64,000 nucleotides of DNA from contig DATMAN010000101.1 in NCBI GenBank assembly GCA_035560005.1, forward strand, positions 146,989-210,988. Reading direction: 5' to 3'. The translations under genes and the position numbers were made by a program. Every line of letters begins with the position of its first letter. Position 1 is the stretch's first letter. The notes below the pieces were generated by a model. That model saw only the letters and a list, made by a program, of their open reading frames with translations. It was not told the DNA's origin and searched no databases. Below are positions 46,346-55,057 of the stretch, piece by piece. Source of the stretch: Burkholderiales bacterium (lineage in GTDB: Bacteria > Pseudomonadota > Gammaproteobacteria > Burkholderiales > Eutrophovitaceae).

Positions 46346-47533
46346 CTAGATGACGCCCTTGTTCTTCAGTTGCTGCACCTGCCCGCGCTCGTAGCCGAGG
46401 TCGGCGAGAATTGCCTCGGTGTGCTCTCCCAGCTTTGGGCCGAGCCGGCGGATCGCACCGGGCGTGTCCGACAGCCTGGGCACGATTCCGGGCACCTTGA
46501 GCGGCTTGCCGTCGGGCAGCGTCGCCTGCGCGATCATGCCGCGCGCACGATAGTGCGGATCGCGCGCAATGTCCGCCACGTCGTAGATCTTTCCGGATGG
46601 CACCTCGGCCTCTTCGAGAATCTTCAGCACCGCTTCGAGATCGCGCGCGGCGCACCAGTCGCCGATCACCCGATCCAGCTCCTCGGCACGGTGCACGCGC
46701 CCGTCGTTCTTCGCCAGCCCGGGGTCGTTCGCCAGATCGTCGCGTCCGATGGCCGTCATCAGGCGCCTGAAGATCGAATCCCCGTTGGCGCCGACGACGA
46801 TGTATTTGCCGTCGCGTGTGGTATAGGTGTTGGATGGCACGATGCCGGGAAGCGAAGCTCCACTGCGTTCGCGCACGAAACCGGTCAGGTCGTACTCGGG
46901 CAGCAGGCTCTCCATCAGGCTGAACACCGCTTCGTAGAGCGCGACATCGACCACTTGCCCGCGCCCGCCGTTTGCCTGCCGTGCGCGCAACGCCATCAGG
47001 GCGCCGATCACGCCATACATCGCGGCCACGGCATCGCCCAGGCTGATGCCTACGCGCACCGGCGGCCGGTCGGGATAACCTGTCACGTAACGCAAACCGC
47101 CCATCGCCTCGGCAATGGCGCCGAAACCCGGCCGGTCCCGGTACGGTCCGCTCTGGCCGTAGCCGGACAGGCGCACCATGACCAGCCCCGGGTTGTCGCG
47201 CGACAGAACGTCGTAGCCCAGTCCCCACTTTTCCATCACGCCGGGACGGAAGTTCTCCACCACCACGTCGGCGCGCTGGGTCAGACGGCGAACGATTTCC
47301 TGGCCTTCCATGGCCTTGAGGTCGACGGTGATGGACTTCTTGTTGCGCGCCTGCACGTACCACCAAAGCGAAGTGCCTTGGTAGAGCTTGCGCCACTGGC
47401 GCAACGGATCGCCCCCGTCGGGCGACTCGACCTTGATCACTTCGGCCCCGAACTCGGCGAGAATACGCGTGCAGAAGGGGCCGGCGATCAACTGGCCGAG
47501 CTCGATGACCCTGATATCCGATAGCGGACCCAT
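46346..47533 (-). CDS. CaiB/BaiF-type (class III) CoA-transferase
   Basis: 395 residues. Signatures: VIELGQLIAGPFCTRILAEFGAEVIKVE at the N-terminus (CoA site), the catalytic aspartate region in YEAVFSLMESLLPEYDL, and the GAIRRLGPKLGEHTEAIL tail. The enzyme moves CoA between acids without a free intermediate. No acyl-CoA dehydrogenase or racemase partner is adjacent, so the substrate is unknown. Divergent from the exported glutathione peroxidase, with 70 bases between starts. Confidence 0.92.
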   Translation of the reverse strand: MGPLSDIRVIELGQLIAGPFCTRILAEFGAEVIKVESPDGGDPLRQWRKLYQGTSLWWYVQARNKKSITVDLKAMEGQEIVRRLTQRADVVVENFRPGVMEKWGLGYDVLSRDNPGLVMVRLSGYGQSGPYRDRPGFGAIAEAMGGLRYVTGYPDRPPVRVGISLGDAVAAMYGVIGALMALRARQANGGRGQVVDVALYEAVFSLMESLLPEYDLTGFVRERSGASLPGIVPSNTYTTRDGKYIVVGANGDSIFRRLMTAIGRDDLANDPGLAKNDGRVHRAEELDRVIGDWCAARDLEAVLKILEEAEVPSGKIYDVADIARDPHYRARGMIAQATLPDGKPLKVPGIVPRLSDTPGAIRRLGPKLGEHTEAILADLGYERGQVQQLKNKGVI

Positions 47534-47603
47534 GCAGCGATTCTATCTTGCCGGCACGCCACTCCGCGGCCACACGGGGGGCGATCGCGGCGGGAGGTAT
47601 TCT

Positions 47604-48155
47604 TTGAGCCGCGCCGCGCCGCTGCTTGCCGCCGCGTTTCTCATCCTGTTATCGGAGGCCGCAATGTCCGCCTGCCCGGCAGTACTCGACCATGCGATGA
47701 AGGATCTGGACGGCAGGCCGATCGACCTGTGCCGGTTTGCCGGCAAGGTGGTGCTGGTCGTAAACACCGCCAGTTACTGCGGTAACACGCCCCAGTACAA
47801 AGGCCTGGAATCGCTCTACGAGAAGTACCAGGACAAGGGGTTGGTGGTGGTGGGCTTCCCCGCCAACGACTTCGGCGGCCAAGAACCCGGCAGCGCGCAG
47901 GAGATCAAGGAGTTCTGCGAGCTGACCTACGGCGTCCGATTTCCCATGGTCGAGAAGACGAGCGTCGTGCCCGGGAAGGCGAACCCGGTGTTCGCCGAGC
48001 TGGCAAGGATGACCGGTGAGACGCCCGAGTGGAACTTCCACAAATATCTGGTCTCGCGCGACGGCCGCCGCGCGTACAGCTTCTCCGCCCGCACCCAGCC
48101 CGAAAGCATCCAGGTGCTCTCGCGCATCGAAGAACTTCTCGCCGAGAAACCCTGA
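47604..48155 (+). CDS. Exported glutathione-peroxidase-family protein
   Basis: 183 residues from TTG 47604, chosen because GGGAGG lies five bases upstream and the extra 20 residues form a hydrophobic signal sequence (APLLAAAFLILL). ATG 47664 with its own GGAGG gives a cytosolic form starting at the same frame. Signal end MSA before C24 could be a lipobox. The peroxidase core has C59 in NTASYCGNTPQYKGLE, FPANDFGGQEPGS and WNFHKYLVSRDG, so the Cys/Gln/Trp catalytic set is intact. Exported forms of this family usually use thioredoxin-like donors, not glutathione. Confidence 0.82.
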   Translation: MSRAAPLLAAAFLILLSEAAMSACPAVLDHAMKDLDGRPIDLCRFAGKVVLVVNTASYCGNTPQYKGLESLYEKYQDKGLVVVGFPANDFGGQEPGSAQEIKEFCELTYGVRFPMVEKTSVVPGKANPVFAELARMTGETPEWNFHKYLVSRDGRRAYSFSARTQPESIQVLSRIEELLAEKP

Positions 48156-48286
48156 CCTCTAACGGAGTCGAGGGGGAAGACAACGGGGACACAAAAAGAC
48201 CAGAACTCGGGAGGCTCGCCGGAGGCAGCGGTCGGTAAAGCCCGGAAGCTCTGGCTCGGCCCCCTCGCCCCGCGCTTTCCCCCGGA

Positions 48287-49963
48287 TCAAGCGGCGAAAT
48301 CGCGCAGGACCTGACCGGCGCGAGGCGCATCCGCGCGCAGGCCGTGTGCATCCGCGATGAGCTGTCCGTTGACCCACACGCCGTGCACGCCCAACGCGGG
48401 CGTATCGATACGCGATGCGCCTGCCGGCAAGTCGTACACGCGGCGCGACGGGCCGCGACCGACCGTTGCCGGATCAAAGAGCAGCAGGTCCGCCCAGTTC
48501 CCCGGTGCGATGCTGCCCCGGCCCCTGAGACCGAACAGTTGCGCGGGCTCCAGGGTCAGTTTCTTCACGGCGCGTTCGATCGGCATGGCCTTGCGCTCGC
48601 GCACCCAGTGCCCGAGCAGGTGCAGGCCGAATCCGGCATCGCACAGGAATGTGAGATGCGCGCCGGCATCGGACAACGAGACGATGGCGTTCTCGTCGTT
48701 GAGCATGCGGCCTACCGCGTCCTCATCGGAATTGAGGAGCGTGGCAGTAAACAGCGTATCCAGATCCTCCGAAAGAGCCAGATCGAGCATGAAGTCCACC
48801 GGATGCACGTCTTCTTGCCTGGCCAATGCCTGAATCGACCGACCTTCGAAACGGCCGTGGGCCGGATCCGCGACCCGGGCCACAAAGGCCTTGTCCCATT
48901 CGCCCGTGAACATGCGGCGCGAGCGCTTGGCCAGCTCGTCCTTGAGGCGTTGCCGGAACGACGGATCCGCGAGCGTCGTCTTGACCCGTGGCTCGTCCAT
49001 CTTCATCAGCGGCTGCCACGCGGCAAGTCCTTCGAACACGTAGGGTTCGTGCAGGGTGAATTCGAAGTTGAGCGGACACACCGAAACCGCGCCGTACAGG
49101 CGGCGCCCGCGGGCACGCGCCTCGGCGATCTGCTGCAGATCCTCGAAGGTCGCCTCAGGCGTAAGATTCGAGTGCAACAGGGCCGCGACCAGATAGGGCC
49201 GGTCGGCCAGCCCAGCCAGCGATTCGATCCAGCCGATGGGCGTATCGGACGCCTTGGTCATCATCAGCAAACCCTTGCCGATTTCACGCAGTGCGCCCGA
49301 TAACCGCTCCAGCTCCTGCTCTGCGGCGAGCCGGGACGGCATCGGTATTCCCGCCTCGCCGTTGTGCTGATACGAACGCGTGGTCGAGAAACCGCAGGCG
49401 CCTGCTTCCATGGCCTCGAGCACGATGGCACGCATGCGGGCGATTTCCTCGGCAGTCGCGGCACGTCTGGGCGCCTCTTCGCGCATGACGAACGTGCGCA
49501 CCCCCGAGTGCCCGACGAACACCGCCACGTTCGGCCCCACACCCTTTCGCTCGAGCATTTCGAGATACTCCGGAAAGGACTCGAAACCCCAGTCGATCCC
49601 GGCGCGCAGGGCCTCGAGCGACATACCCTCGACGTGCGTCAGGTTGCGCATCGTAAGATCACGGTCTTGCGGGCGGCACGGCGCGATGGTGAAACCGCAG
49701 TTGCCCATGACCACCGTAGTCACTCCGAGGGCGGGGGAAGGGTTGGCGAACGCATCCCACGTAATTTGCGCGTCGTAGTGGGTATGCGTGTCGATGATGC
49801 CGGGCATGAGCGCCAAGCCTTTGGCGTCCAGCTTGCGTGCCGCGGGCGCGGTGACGTTGCCGACTGCCGCGATGCGACCGTCGAGCACGCCCACGGAGCC
49901 TGTTTTCGGCGCGTTTCCCGTGCCGTCGTAGATCACGGCATTGTCGATTTTCAGGTCCAGCAT
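48287..49963 (-). CDS. D-aminoacylase-like amidohydrolase
   Basis: 558 residues. The amidohydrolase metal motif is HTHYDAQITWD near residue 65, followed by GNCGFTIAPCRPQDRD. FSTTRSYQHNGEAGIPMPS and LSDAGAHLTFLCDAGFGLHL complete the D-aminoacylase/amidohydrolase-3 pattern, and the C-terminal ANWADLLLFDPATVG is the usual beta strand that closes the barrel. It probably removes N-acyl groups from D-amino acids, or hydrolyses another cyclic amide; close specificity cannot be read by eye. Cytoplasmic. Confidence 0.87.
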   Translation of the reverse strand: MLDLKIDNAVIYDGTGNAPKTGSVGVLDGRIAAVGNVTAPAARKLDAKGLALMPGIIDTHTHYDAQITWDAFANPSPALGVTTVVMGNCGFTIAPCRPQDRDLTMRNLTHVEGMSLEALRAGIDWGFESFPEYLEMLERKGVGPNVAVFVGHSGVRTFVMREEAPRRAATAEEIARMRAIVLEAMEAGACGFSTTRSYQHNGEAGIPMPSRLAAEQELERLSGALREIGKGLLMMTKASDTPIGWIESLAGLADRPYLVAALLHSNLTPEATFEDLQQIAEARARGRRLYGAVSVCPLNFEFTLHEPYVFEGLAAWQPLMKMDEPRVKTTLADPSFRQRLKDELAKRSRRMFTGEWDKAFVARVADPAHGRFEGRSIQALARQEDVHPVDFMLDLALSEDLDTLFTATLLNSDEDAVGRMLNDENAIVSLSDAGAHLTFLCDAGFGLHLLGHWVRERKAMPIERAVKKLTLEPAQLFGLRGRGSIAPGNWADLLLFDPATVGRGPSRRVYDLPAGASRIDTPALGVHGVWVNGQLIADAHGLRADAPRAGQVLRDFAA

Positions 49964-50037
49964 CCGTATCGTTCCCGGTCAAGAAGTCCCATGCGGCCTT
50001 CGGCCCGCCATGCCCGTCCCGGCGGGAGTCCGGCCTG

Positions 50038-50556
50038 TCACGTCTTTTGCCCGCGCTGGCGCGGATAGCGAATCTCCAGAACCTCGAGCGTGGTCGCTCC
50101 GGCCGGCCGGTTCCAGGTCACCGTGTCCCCGACGCGCGCACCGATGAGCGCCTTGGCCAGCGGGGAGCGCCAGCTCACCTTGCCGCGCGCGGCGTCCGCT
50201 TCGTCCTCGCCGACGATGGTGAAGCTATGCACTTTCCCGTCCTCGTCCTCGGTCCGCACCGTGGCGCCGAAATGCACTTCGTCCGCGGGCTCGTTTGCCA
50301 CGTCGACCACGATGGCGCTGTCCACCCGCGCCTGGTAATAGCGCAGATCGCGCTCCAGCTCGGCCAGACGCGGCTTGTCGAAGTCCGCCGCGGCCTGCTT
50401 GAGCCGCGCATGCTCCGCCGCCAGCTGTTCGACCTTCGCGCGCAGCATCGCCAGCCCCTCGGGGGTGACGTAGTTCGGCTCGTTGCCGAGCGGGCGTTCC
50501 GGCAGCTCCGTGCTCGCCAGGTCTTCGCTGTCTTCCTTGATGAAGGCGCGGCTCAT
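50038..50556 (-). CDS. GreB-like transcription-cleavage factor
   Basis: 172 residues. The N-terminus MSRAFIKEDSEDL, with LPERPLGNEPNYVTPEGLAML, is the pattern of GreA/GreB-family factors. Residues 30-85 form the antiparallel coiled coil, with the acidic tip of the finger near DFDKPRLAELERD. The C-terminal FKBP-like domain reads VSWRSPLAKALIGARVGDTVT. It rescues backtracked RNA polymerase. Its 5' end faces the ArsS gene across a 441-base divergent spacer. Confidence 0.85.
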   Translation of the reverse strand: MSRAFIKEDSEDLASTELPERPLGNEPNYVTPEGLAMLRAKVEQLAAEHARLKQAAADFDKPRLAELERDLRYYQARVDSAIVVDVANEPADEVHFGATVRTEDEDGKVHSFTIVGEDEADAARGKVSWRSPLAKALIGARVGDTVTWNRPAGATTLEVLEIRYPRQRGQKT

Positions 50557-50903
50557 GTTCGGTCCTTACTTCGGGTCTGGAATCGGGTCCGGCAAGTCGT
50601 GCGGTCGGGCCGGGTCGAGATCGGGGGAACGCGGCGCAGCGAGGCTGCGATCACCCGAGTTCATGTTACCAAGAATCGACGGTGCCGACGCGCTGCGCTG
50701 CACGCAGCCCACCGCGACGCGCGGTCGGCAGGTGTCCGGCTTGCGCGGCGCTGTTCGCGGCACACGGCGGCCAACGCACGCCCCTTCCGATGCGTTACGC
50801 GAGCGCGCTCGTTCGTCAAGGCCCCTGTGGTTCCGTCATTCTTTGCAATAAACCCGTGTTCTCACGAGCGGTCAAACCCGGTCGGCCTTTCGACGCGGGG
50901 CGC
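50557..50903. other. Divergent spacer upstream of arsS, no gene
   Basis: Short imperfect direct repeats of the type TCGGGTCxGG occur at about 50577-50625. I find no ORF with a ribosome site and no operator that I recognise. The possible arsS promoter is at its right end (GATAAT at 50904-50909). Confidence 0.4.
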
Positions 50904-50911
50904 GATAATGT

Positions 50912-50981
50912 CGCTTGGCCGATTTTGCCCGTAACATGCGCCGCCAAGGGCCGATGTTCCGTCATATACCCCTGCCAAGCG
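50912..50981 (+). promoter_or_regulatory. Candidate structured leader (attenuator or riboswitch-like) before arsS
   Basis: CGCTTGGC (50912-50919) is perfectly complementary to GCCAAGCG (50974-50981), which directly abuts the ribosome site AAGGAG (50983-50988) of arsS. A second partner, GCCAAG at 50943-50948, can pair with the same CTTGGC, so two mutually exclusive folds are possible. A minor hairpin is AACAT (50933-50937) with ATGTT (50954-50958). A GATAAT -10-like hexamer lies just upstream. Confidence 0.45.
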
Positions 50982-50997
50982 AAAGGAGTCATTCGGG

Positions 50998-51966
50998 ATG
51001 CACGCCACGCTGCCGCGACTGAACGAGTTCCGCTTCCCCGCCATCCATCGCCGCCGCGTACGGACACTGCAGGCCAATCTGGGCTACAAGTGCAATCAGG
51101 CCTGCCTGCACTGTCACGTCAATGCCGGGCCGGGGCGCACCGAGCTGATGTCGCGCGAAATCGCCGAAACCGTCATCGAGTATTTGCGCACGGCGCGCAT
51201 CGAGACGCTCGATCTCACCGGTGGAGCCCCGGAACTGAACCCCAACTTCCGGTTTCTGGTGAGTGCCGCCACAGAGCTGGGACTGCACGTCATCGATCGA
51301 TGCAACCTGACGGTTCTTGAACAAGCGGACCAGGAGGACCTGCCCGAATTCCTGGCGCGCTACCGAGTCGAAATCGTGGCTTCGCTGCCGTGCTACCTGG
51401 AGGAGAATGTCGACCGGCAACGGGGCAGCGGCGTGTTCGACAAGAGCATCCGCGCGCTGCGGCGGCTCAACGCCCTGGGATACGGCCGGCAGGGCTCCGG
51501 CCTGACGCTGAACTTGGTCTACAACCCGCAGGGGCCTTCGCTGCCGCCGCCTCAGGCCCGGCTCGAGCAGGACTACCGCCGCCATCTCGGCGTCAGATAC
51601 GGCATCGAGTTCAACCAGCTCTTCACCCTGGCGAACATGCCGATCCAGCGCTTCGGCAGCATGCTGGTCTCCAGGGGCCAGTTCGGCGCGTACATGCAGT
51701 TGCTGAAGGACGCCTACCGAGAGGAAAACCTCGACAATTTGATGTGCCGCAGCCTGATCTCGGTCGACTGGCTAGGCTATCTTTACGACTGCGACTTCAA
51801 CCAGATGCTGGGACTGCCGCTGCAACTGGGCAACCGCGCGCGCGTGCACCTGCGCGACCTGATCGGTCGGGATCTGGACGGCCACTCGATCACGGTGCGC
51901 GATCACTGTTTCGGCTGCACCGCGGGGCAAGGATCGTCGTGCGGCGGCGCGCTGCGAGACGACTGA
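50998..51966 (+). CDS. arsS: Radical SAM enzyme ArsS (arsenosugar biosynthesis)
   Basis: 322 residues. AAGGAG lies 9 bases before the ATG. The cluster motif is C32-x3-C36-x2-C39 in GYKCNQACLHCHV, followed by LDLTGGAPELNPNFRFLV. The C-terminal cysteine-rich end is DHCFGCTAGQGSSCGG, the mark of this ArsS/rSAM-Cys-rich family, which transfers adenosyl to dimethylarsinous acid to start arsenosugar synthesis. The arsenic methyltransferase ArsM is not in the window. The final cysteine could be a selenocysteine position in some relatives; here it is Cys. First gene of the cluster; the leader upstream may regulate it. Confidence 0.9.
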   Translation: MHATLPRLNEFRFPAIHRRRVRTLQANLGYKCNQACLHCHVNAGPGRTELMSREIAETVIEYLRTARIETLDLTGGAPELNPNFRFLVSAATELGLHVIDRCNLTVLEQADQEDLPEFLARYRVEIVASLPCYLEENVDRQRGSGVFDKSIRALRRLNALGYGRQGSGLTLNLVYNPQGPSLPPPQARLEQDYRRHLGVRYGIEFNQLFTLANMPIQRFGSMLVSRGQFGAYMQLLKDAYREENLDNLMCRSLISVDWLGYLYDCDFNQMLGLPLQLGNRARVHLRDLIGRDLDGHSITVRDHCFGCTAGQGSSCGGALRDD

Positions 51967-52105
51967 GTCTTTGGGGCACACCGCTGGCAGGCCGGCAACG
52001 GGCGAGGACACCGGCGGCACCGGAACCCGGCCTGAGCGCGGCGCGCACTTCGCTTTGCCGGGCCCGTGGCGCGCGAACCCAGGCTGACCGCGGGAGGGTC
52101 TGCCC

Positions 52106-54253
52106 ATGAGCAGGAGGAAATGGCTGGTACTTGCGCTCGTCGCTCTCCTTGCAGCGGCTTTCCTGGCGTTACCGGTGGAGCGCTACCTCAGCCTGGAATA
52201 CCTGAAATCGCAGCATGCTGCCCTGACCGCGCATTTCGATGAGCGCCCGCTCAGCACCGCGGCCGCCTTCTTTCTGATCTACGTCGCCGTAACCGGCCTG
52301 TCGCTGCCCGGCGCGGCCATTTTGACGCTTGCCGCCGGCGCGGTGTTCGGCCTGCTGTGGGGCACGCTGATCGTGTCGTTTGCCTCCAGCCTGGGGGCCA
52401 CGGTAGCCTTCCTGGTGTCGCGCTTCCTGCTGCGCGAAACGGTGCAAAGGCGCCTGGGGGAGAAGCTGCGCGCGATCAACGCCGGCATCGAAAAGGATGG
52501 CTCCTTCTACCTCTTCACCCTGCGCCTGGTGCCGGCTTTCCCGTTCTTCGCGATCAACCTCGTCATGGGGTTGACGCCGATGCGCACCTGGACTTTCTAC
52601 TGGGTGAGTCAGCTCGGGATGCTGGCCGGCACCATCGTCTACGTCAACGCCGGCACCCAGATCGCCGGGATTCATTCGCTGGCCGGCATTCTCTCGCCGG
52701 GACTGCTCGCCTCTTTCACGCTGCTGGGCGTCTTCCCGCTCATCGCCCGCAAGTTCGTCAGCGCGATCAAGGCCCGACGGGTCTATGCGCGCTGGAGCAG
52801 GCCGCGCCGTTTCGACCGCAACCTGGTGGTCATCGGGGCCGGCTCCGCGGGCTTGGTGGCCGCCTATATCGCGGCAGCCGTGAGGGCGAAAGTCACGCTG
52901 ATCGAGAAACATCGCATGGGCGGGGATTGCCTCAATACCGGCTGCGTTCCTTCGAAGGCTCTACTGCGTTCGGCGAAATTCCTGTCGCACGTGCGCCGGG
53001 CGCAAGAGTTCGGCATCCGGCGCGCCAGCGCCGACTTCGACTTCGCCGACATCATGCAGCGCGTGCAACGCGTGATCGCTGAGGTCGCGCCGCACGACTC
53101 GGTGGAGCGCTATGCGGGGCTGGGCGTCGAATGCCTGCTCGGCGAAGCCAGGATCGTGTCGCCTTGGGAAGTCGAAGTGCGCACCACCGCGGGCATTCAG
53201 CGGCTGACCACGCGCTCCATCGTGATCGCCGCCGGAGGGCGGCCGTTCATACCGCCCATACCCGGCATCGAACGGACCGGCTACCTCACCTCGGACACCG
53301 TCTGGAACCTGCGTACGCTGCCACGAAGGATGCTCGTGCTGGGTGGCGGCCCGATCGGTTGCGAGCTGGCGCAGGCCTTTGCCCGCTTCGGCGCGCGCGT
53401 CACTCTGGTCGAAATGCTGCCGCGGCTGCTGATGCGCGAAGACCCGGACGTTTCCGCCCTGGTGATGAAGCGCTTCCTCGAGGAAGGCATCGACGTGCGT
53501 GTCAACCACAAGGGCAGGCAGTTCCTGGTCGAGGGCGACAGCAAGATCGTCGTGTGCGAGCACGACGGGCGGGAGGTGCGCATCGAGTTCGATGAACTGC
53601 TGGTGGCGGTCGGACGCGTCGCCAACACGGAAGGCTACGGCCTGGAGGAACTGGGCATCGGGCTGACCCGAAGCCGGACGATGGAAACCAACGAGTTCCT
53701 GCAGACGATCTACCCGAACATCCTTGCCTGTGGCGACGTGGCCGGCCCGTTCCAGTTCACGCACACGGCTTCGCACCAGGCCTGGTACGCCACGGTCAAT
53801 GCGCTGTTCGGTCGCATTCGCAAGTTCCGCGTGGACTACTCCGTTATTCCATGGGCCACGTTCACGGAGCCCGAGGTTGCCCGAGTCGGTCTCAACGAGG
53901 TCGACGCCAAGGAAAAGGGTATTGCCTACGAACTGACCGCCTACCGCATCGACGACCTGGACCGTGCGATCGCGGATTCCGAAGCGCATGGCGTGGTAAA
54001 GGTGCTTACCGTGCCCGGCAAGGACCGCATCCTCGGGGTCACCATCGTGGCAGACCATGCCGCCGATCTGATCGCCGAGTTCGTCAGCGCAATGCGTCAT
54101 GGCATCGGACTGAACAAGATTCTGGGCACGATTCACATCTATCCGACCCTGGCCGAAGCGAACAAGTACGCGGCGGGTGCATGGAAACGCGCGCACGCGC
54201 CGCAGAAAGTGTTGCGCCTGCTGGAGCGCTATCACGCGTGGATGCGCGGCTGA
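52106..54253 (+). CDS. TVP38/TMEM64 (DedA-like) membrane domain fused to MerA/Lpd-like flavoprotein
   Basis: 715 residues. Residues 1-230 hold about five membrane segments of a SNARE-associated/TVP38 domain (GAAILTLAAGAVFGLLWGT, LVPAFPFFAINLVMGLTP). From about 235 a pyridine nucleotide-disulfide oxidoreductase follows: FAD site LVVIGAGSAGLVAAY, redox pair C275-x4-C280 in GGDCLNTGCVPSK, NAD site LVLGGGPIGCELAQAF, and dimer domain NKILGTIHIYPTLAEANK. The C-terminus ends LLERYHAWMRG and lacks the vicinal cysteines of true mercuric reductases, so it is probably not a Hg(II) reductase. It follows arsS by 139 bases. Confidence 0.9.
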   Translation: MSRRKWLVLALVALLAAAFLALPVERYLSLEYLKSQHAALTAHFDERPLSTAAAFFLIYVAVTGLSLPGAAILTLAAGAVFGLLWGTLIVSFASSLGATVAFLVSRFLLRETVQRRLGEKLRAINAGIEKDGSFYLFTLRLVPAFPFFAINLVMGLTPMRTWTFYWVSQLGMLAGTIVYVNAGTQIAGIHSLAGILSPGLLASFTLLGVFPLIARKFVSAIKARRVYARWSRPRRFDRNLVVIGAGSAGLVAAYIAAAVRAKVTLIEKHRMGGDCLNTGCVPSKALLRSAKFLSHVRRAQEFGIRRASADFDFADIMQRVQRVIAEVAPHDSVERYAGLGVECLLGEARIVSPWEVEVRTTAGIQRLTTRSIVIAAGGRPFIPPIPGIERTGYLTSDTVWNLRTLPRRMLVLGGGPIGCELAQAFARFGARVTLVEMLPRLLMREDPDVSALVMKRFLEEGIDVRVNHKGRQFLVEGDSKIVVCEHDGREVRIEFDELLVAVGRVANTEGYGLEELGIGLTRSRTMETNEFLQTIYPNILACGDVAGPFQFTHTASHQAWYATVNALFGRIRKFRVDYSVIPWATFTEPEVARVGLNEVDAKEKGIAYELTAYRIDDLDRAIADSEAHGVVKVLTVPGKDRILGVTIVADHAADLIAEFVSAMRHGIGLNKILGTIHIYPTLAEANKYAAGAWKRAHAPQKVLRLLERYHAWMRG

Positions 54254-54337
54254 GCCTGCCTGATTCGCGGTGCGGGAAGAAGATCGCCAGGCGGGCTTGG
54301 AGGCGCCGCCATTGTACTGAATGACGAAGCGCGAGAC

Positions 54338-55057
54338 GTGCGACGAAACGGCAAGAAGCGAGAGGAAGGCGGTCCGCGCCTTTCGATCATCGTCCCGACG
54401 CTGAACGAAGCGGCCGGTATCGTCGCGTCCTTGCAGGCGCTCGTGGCGCTCCGCGCGCGAGCAGTCGAGGTCATCGTCGCCGATGGCGGAAGCAAGGACG
54501 GCACCACCGAACTGTGCCGCCCTTACTGCGACCGGGTCGTCACCTGCGGGCGCGGGCGCGGTCGTCAGATGAACGCCGGCGCGCGCGAAGCGCGGGGCGA
54601 GGTCTTGCTGTTCCTGCACGCCGATGTCCAGTTGCCTCCCGACGCGGACCGTCTGATCCTGCGAGCCGTGGGAGCCGGCAGCCGGGTCTGGGGACGATTC
54701 GATGTCGAGCTGTCCGGTGCCCACCGGCTGTTCCGGTTGATCGCCTTCATGATGAACCTGCGCTCACGCCTGACCGGAGTGGCCACCGGCGACCAGGCGA
54801 TGTTCGTCACTCGCAGCGCATTCGAATCGGTGGGCGGATTTCCCGAGATCGCGCTCATGGAGGACGTCGAAATGAGCGTCCGGTTGAAGCGACTGAGCCG
54901 TCCCCTTCGCCTGTCGGCGCGGGTGCGCGTGTCTTCGCGTCGCTGGGAGCGCCACGGAATCCTGCGCACCACGCTCCTCATGTGGCGACTGCGCCTGTGC
55001 CATTTCTTCGGTGCGGACCCAGACCGCCTGGCGCGTTTGTACTCCGGTGGATCTTAG
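54338..55057 (+). CDS. GT2 glycosyltransferase, rSAM/arsenosugar-associated (TIGR04283-like)
   Basis: 239 residues from GTG 54338. GT2 signatures: LSIIVPTLNEAAGIVASL, VIVADGGSKDGTTELC and FLHADVQLPPDAD (DxD-like), then TGDQAMFVTRSAFESVGGFPEIALMEDVEMSVRLKR. The short length and the absence of membrane segments match the small glycosyltransferases that accompany ArsS. It is thought to attach a sugar to the arsenic-ribose intermediate. Its stop overlaps the next gene start by 11 bases. Confidence 0.87.
   Translation: MRRNGKKREEGGPRLSIIVPTLNEAAGIVASLQALVALRARAVEVIVADGGSKDGTTELCRPYCDRVVTCGRGRGRQMNAGAREARGEVLLFLHADVQLPPDADRLILRAVGAGSRVWGRFDVELSGAHRLFRLIAFMMNLRSRLTGVATGDQAMFVTRSAFESVGGFPEIALMEDVEMSVRLKRLSRPLRLSARVRVSSRRWERHGILRTTLLMWRLRLCHFFGADPDRLARLYSGGS

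Noticed and set aside
43398..47573. 1391-codon minus-strand frame
   Set aside because: Only the last 508 codons are coding. The upstream part runs antiframe through the UMF1 and CoA-transferase genes and reads as Arg/Gly/Ala-rich noise.
52106..54253. Mercuric reductase (merA)
   Set aside because: Fused to a TVP38 membrane domain, no C-terminal Cys-Cys, no NmerA domain and no mer neighbours.
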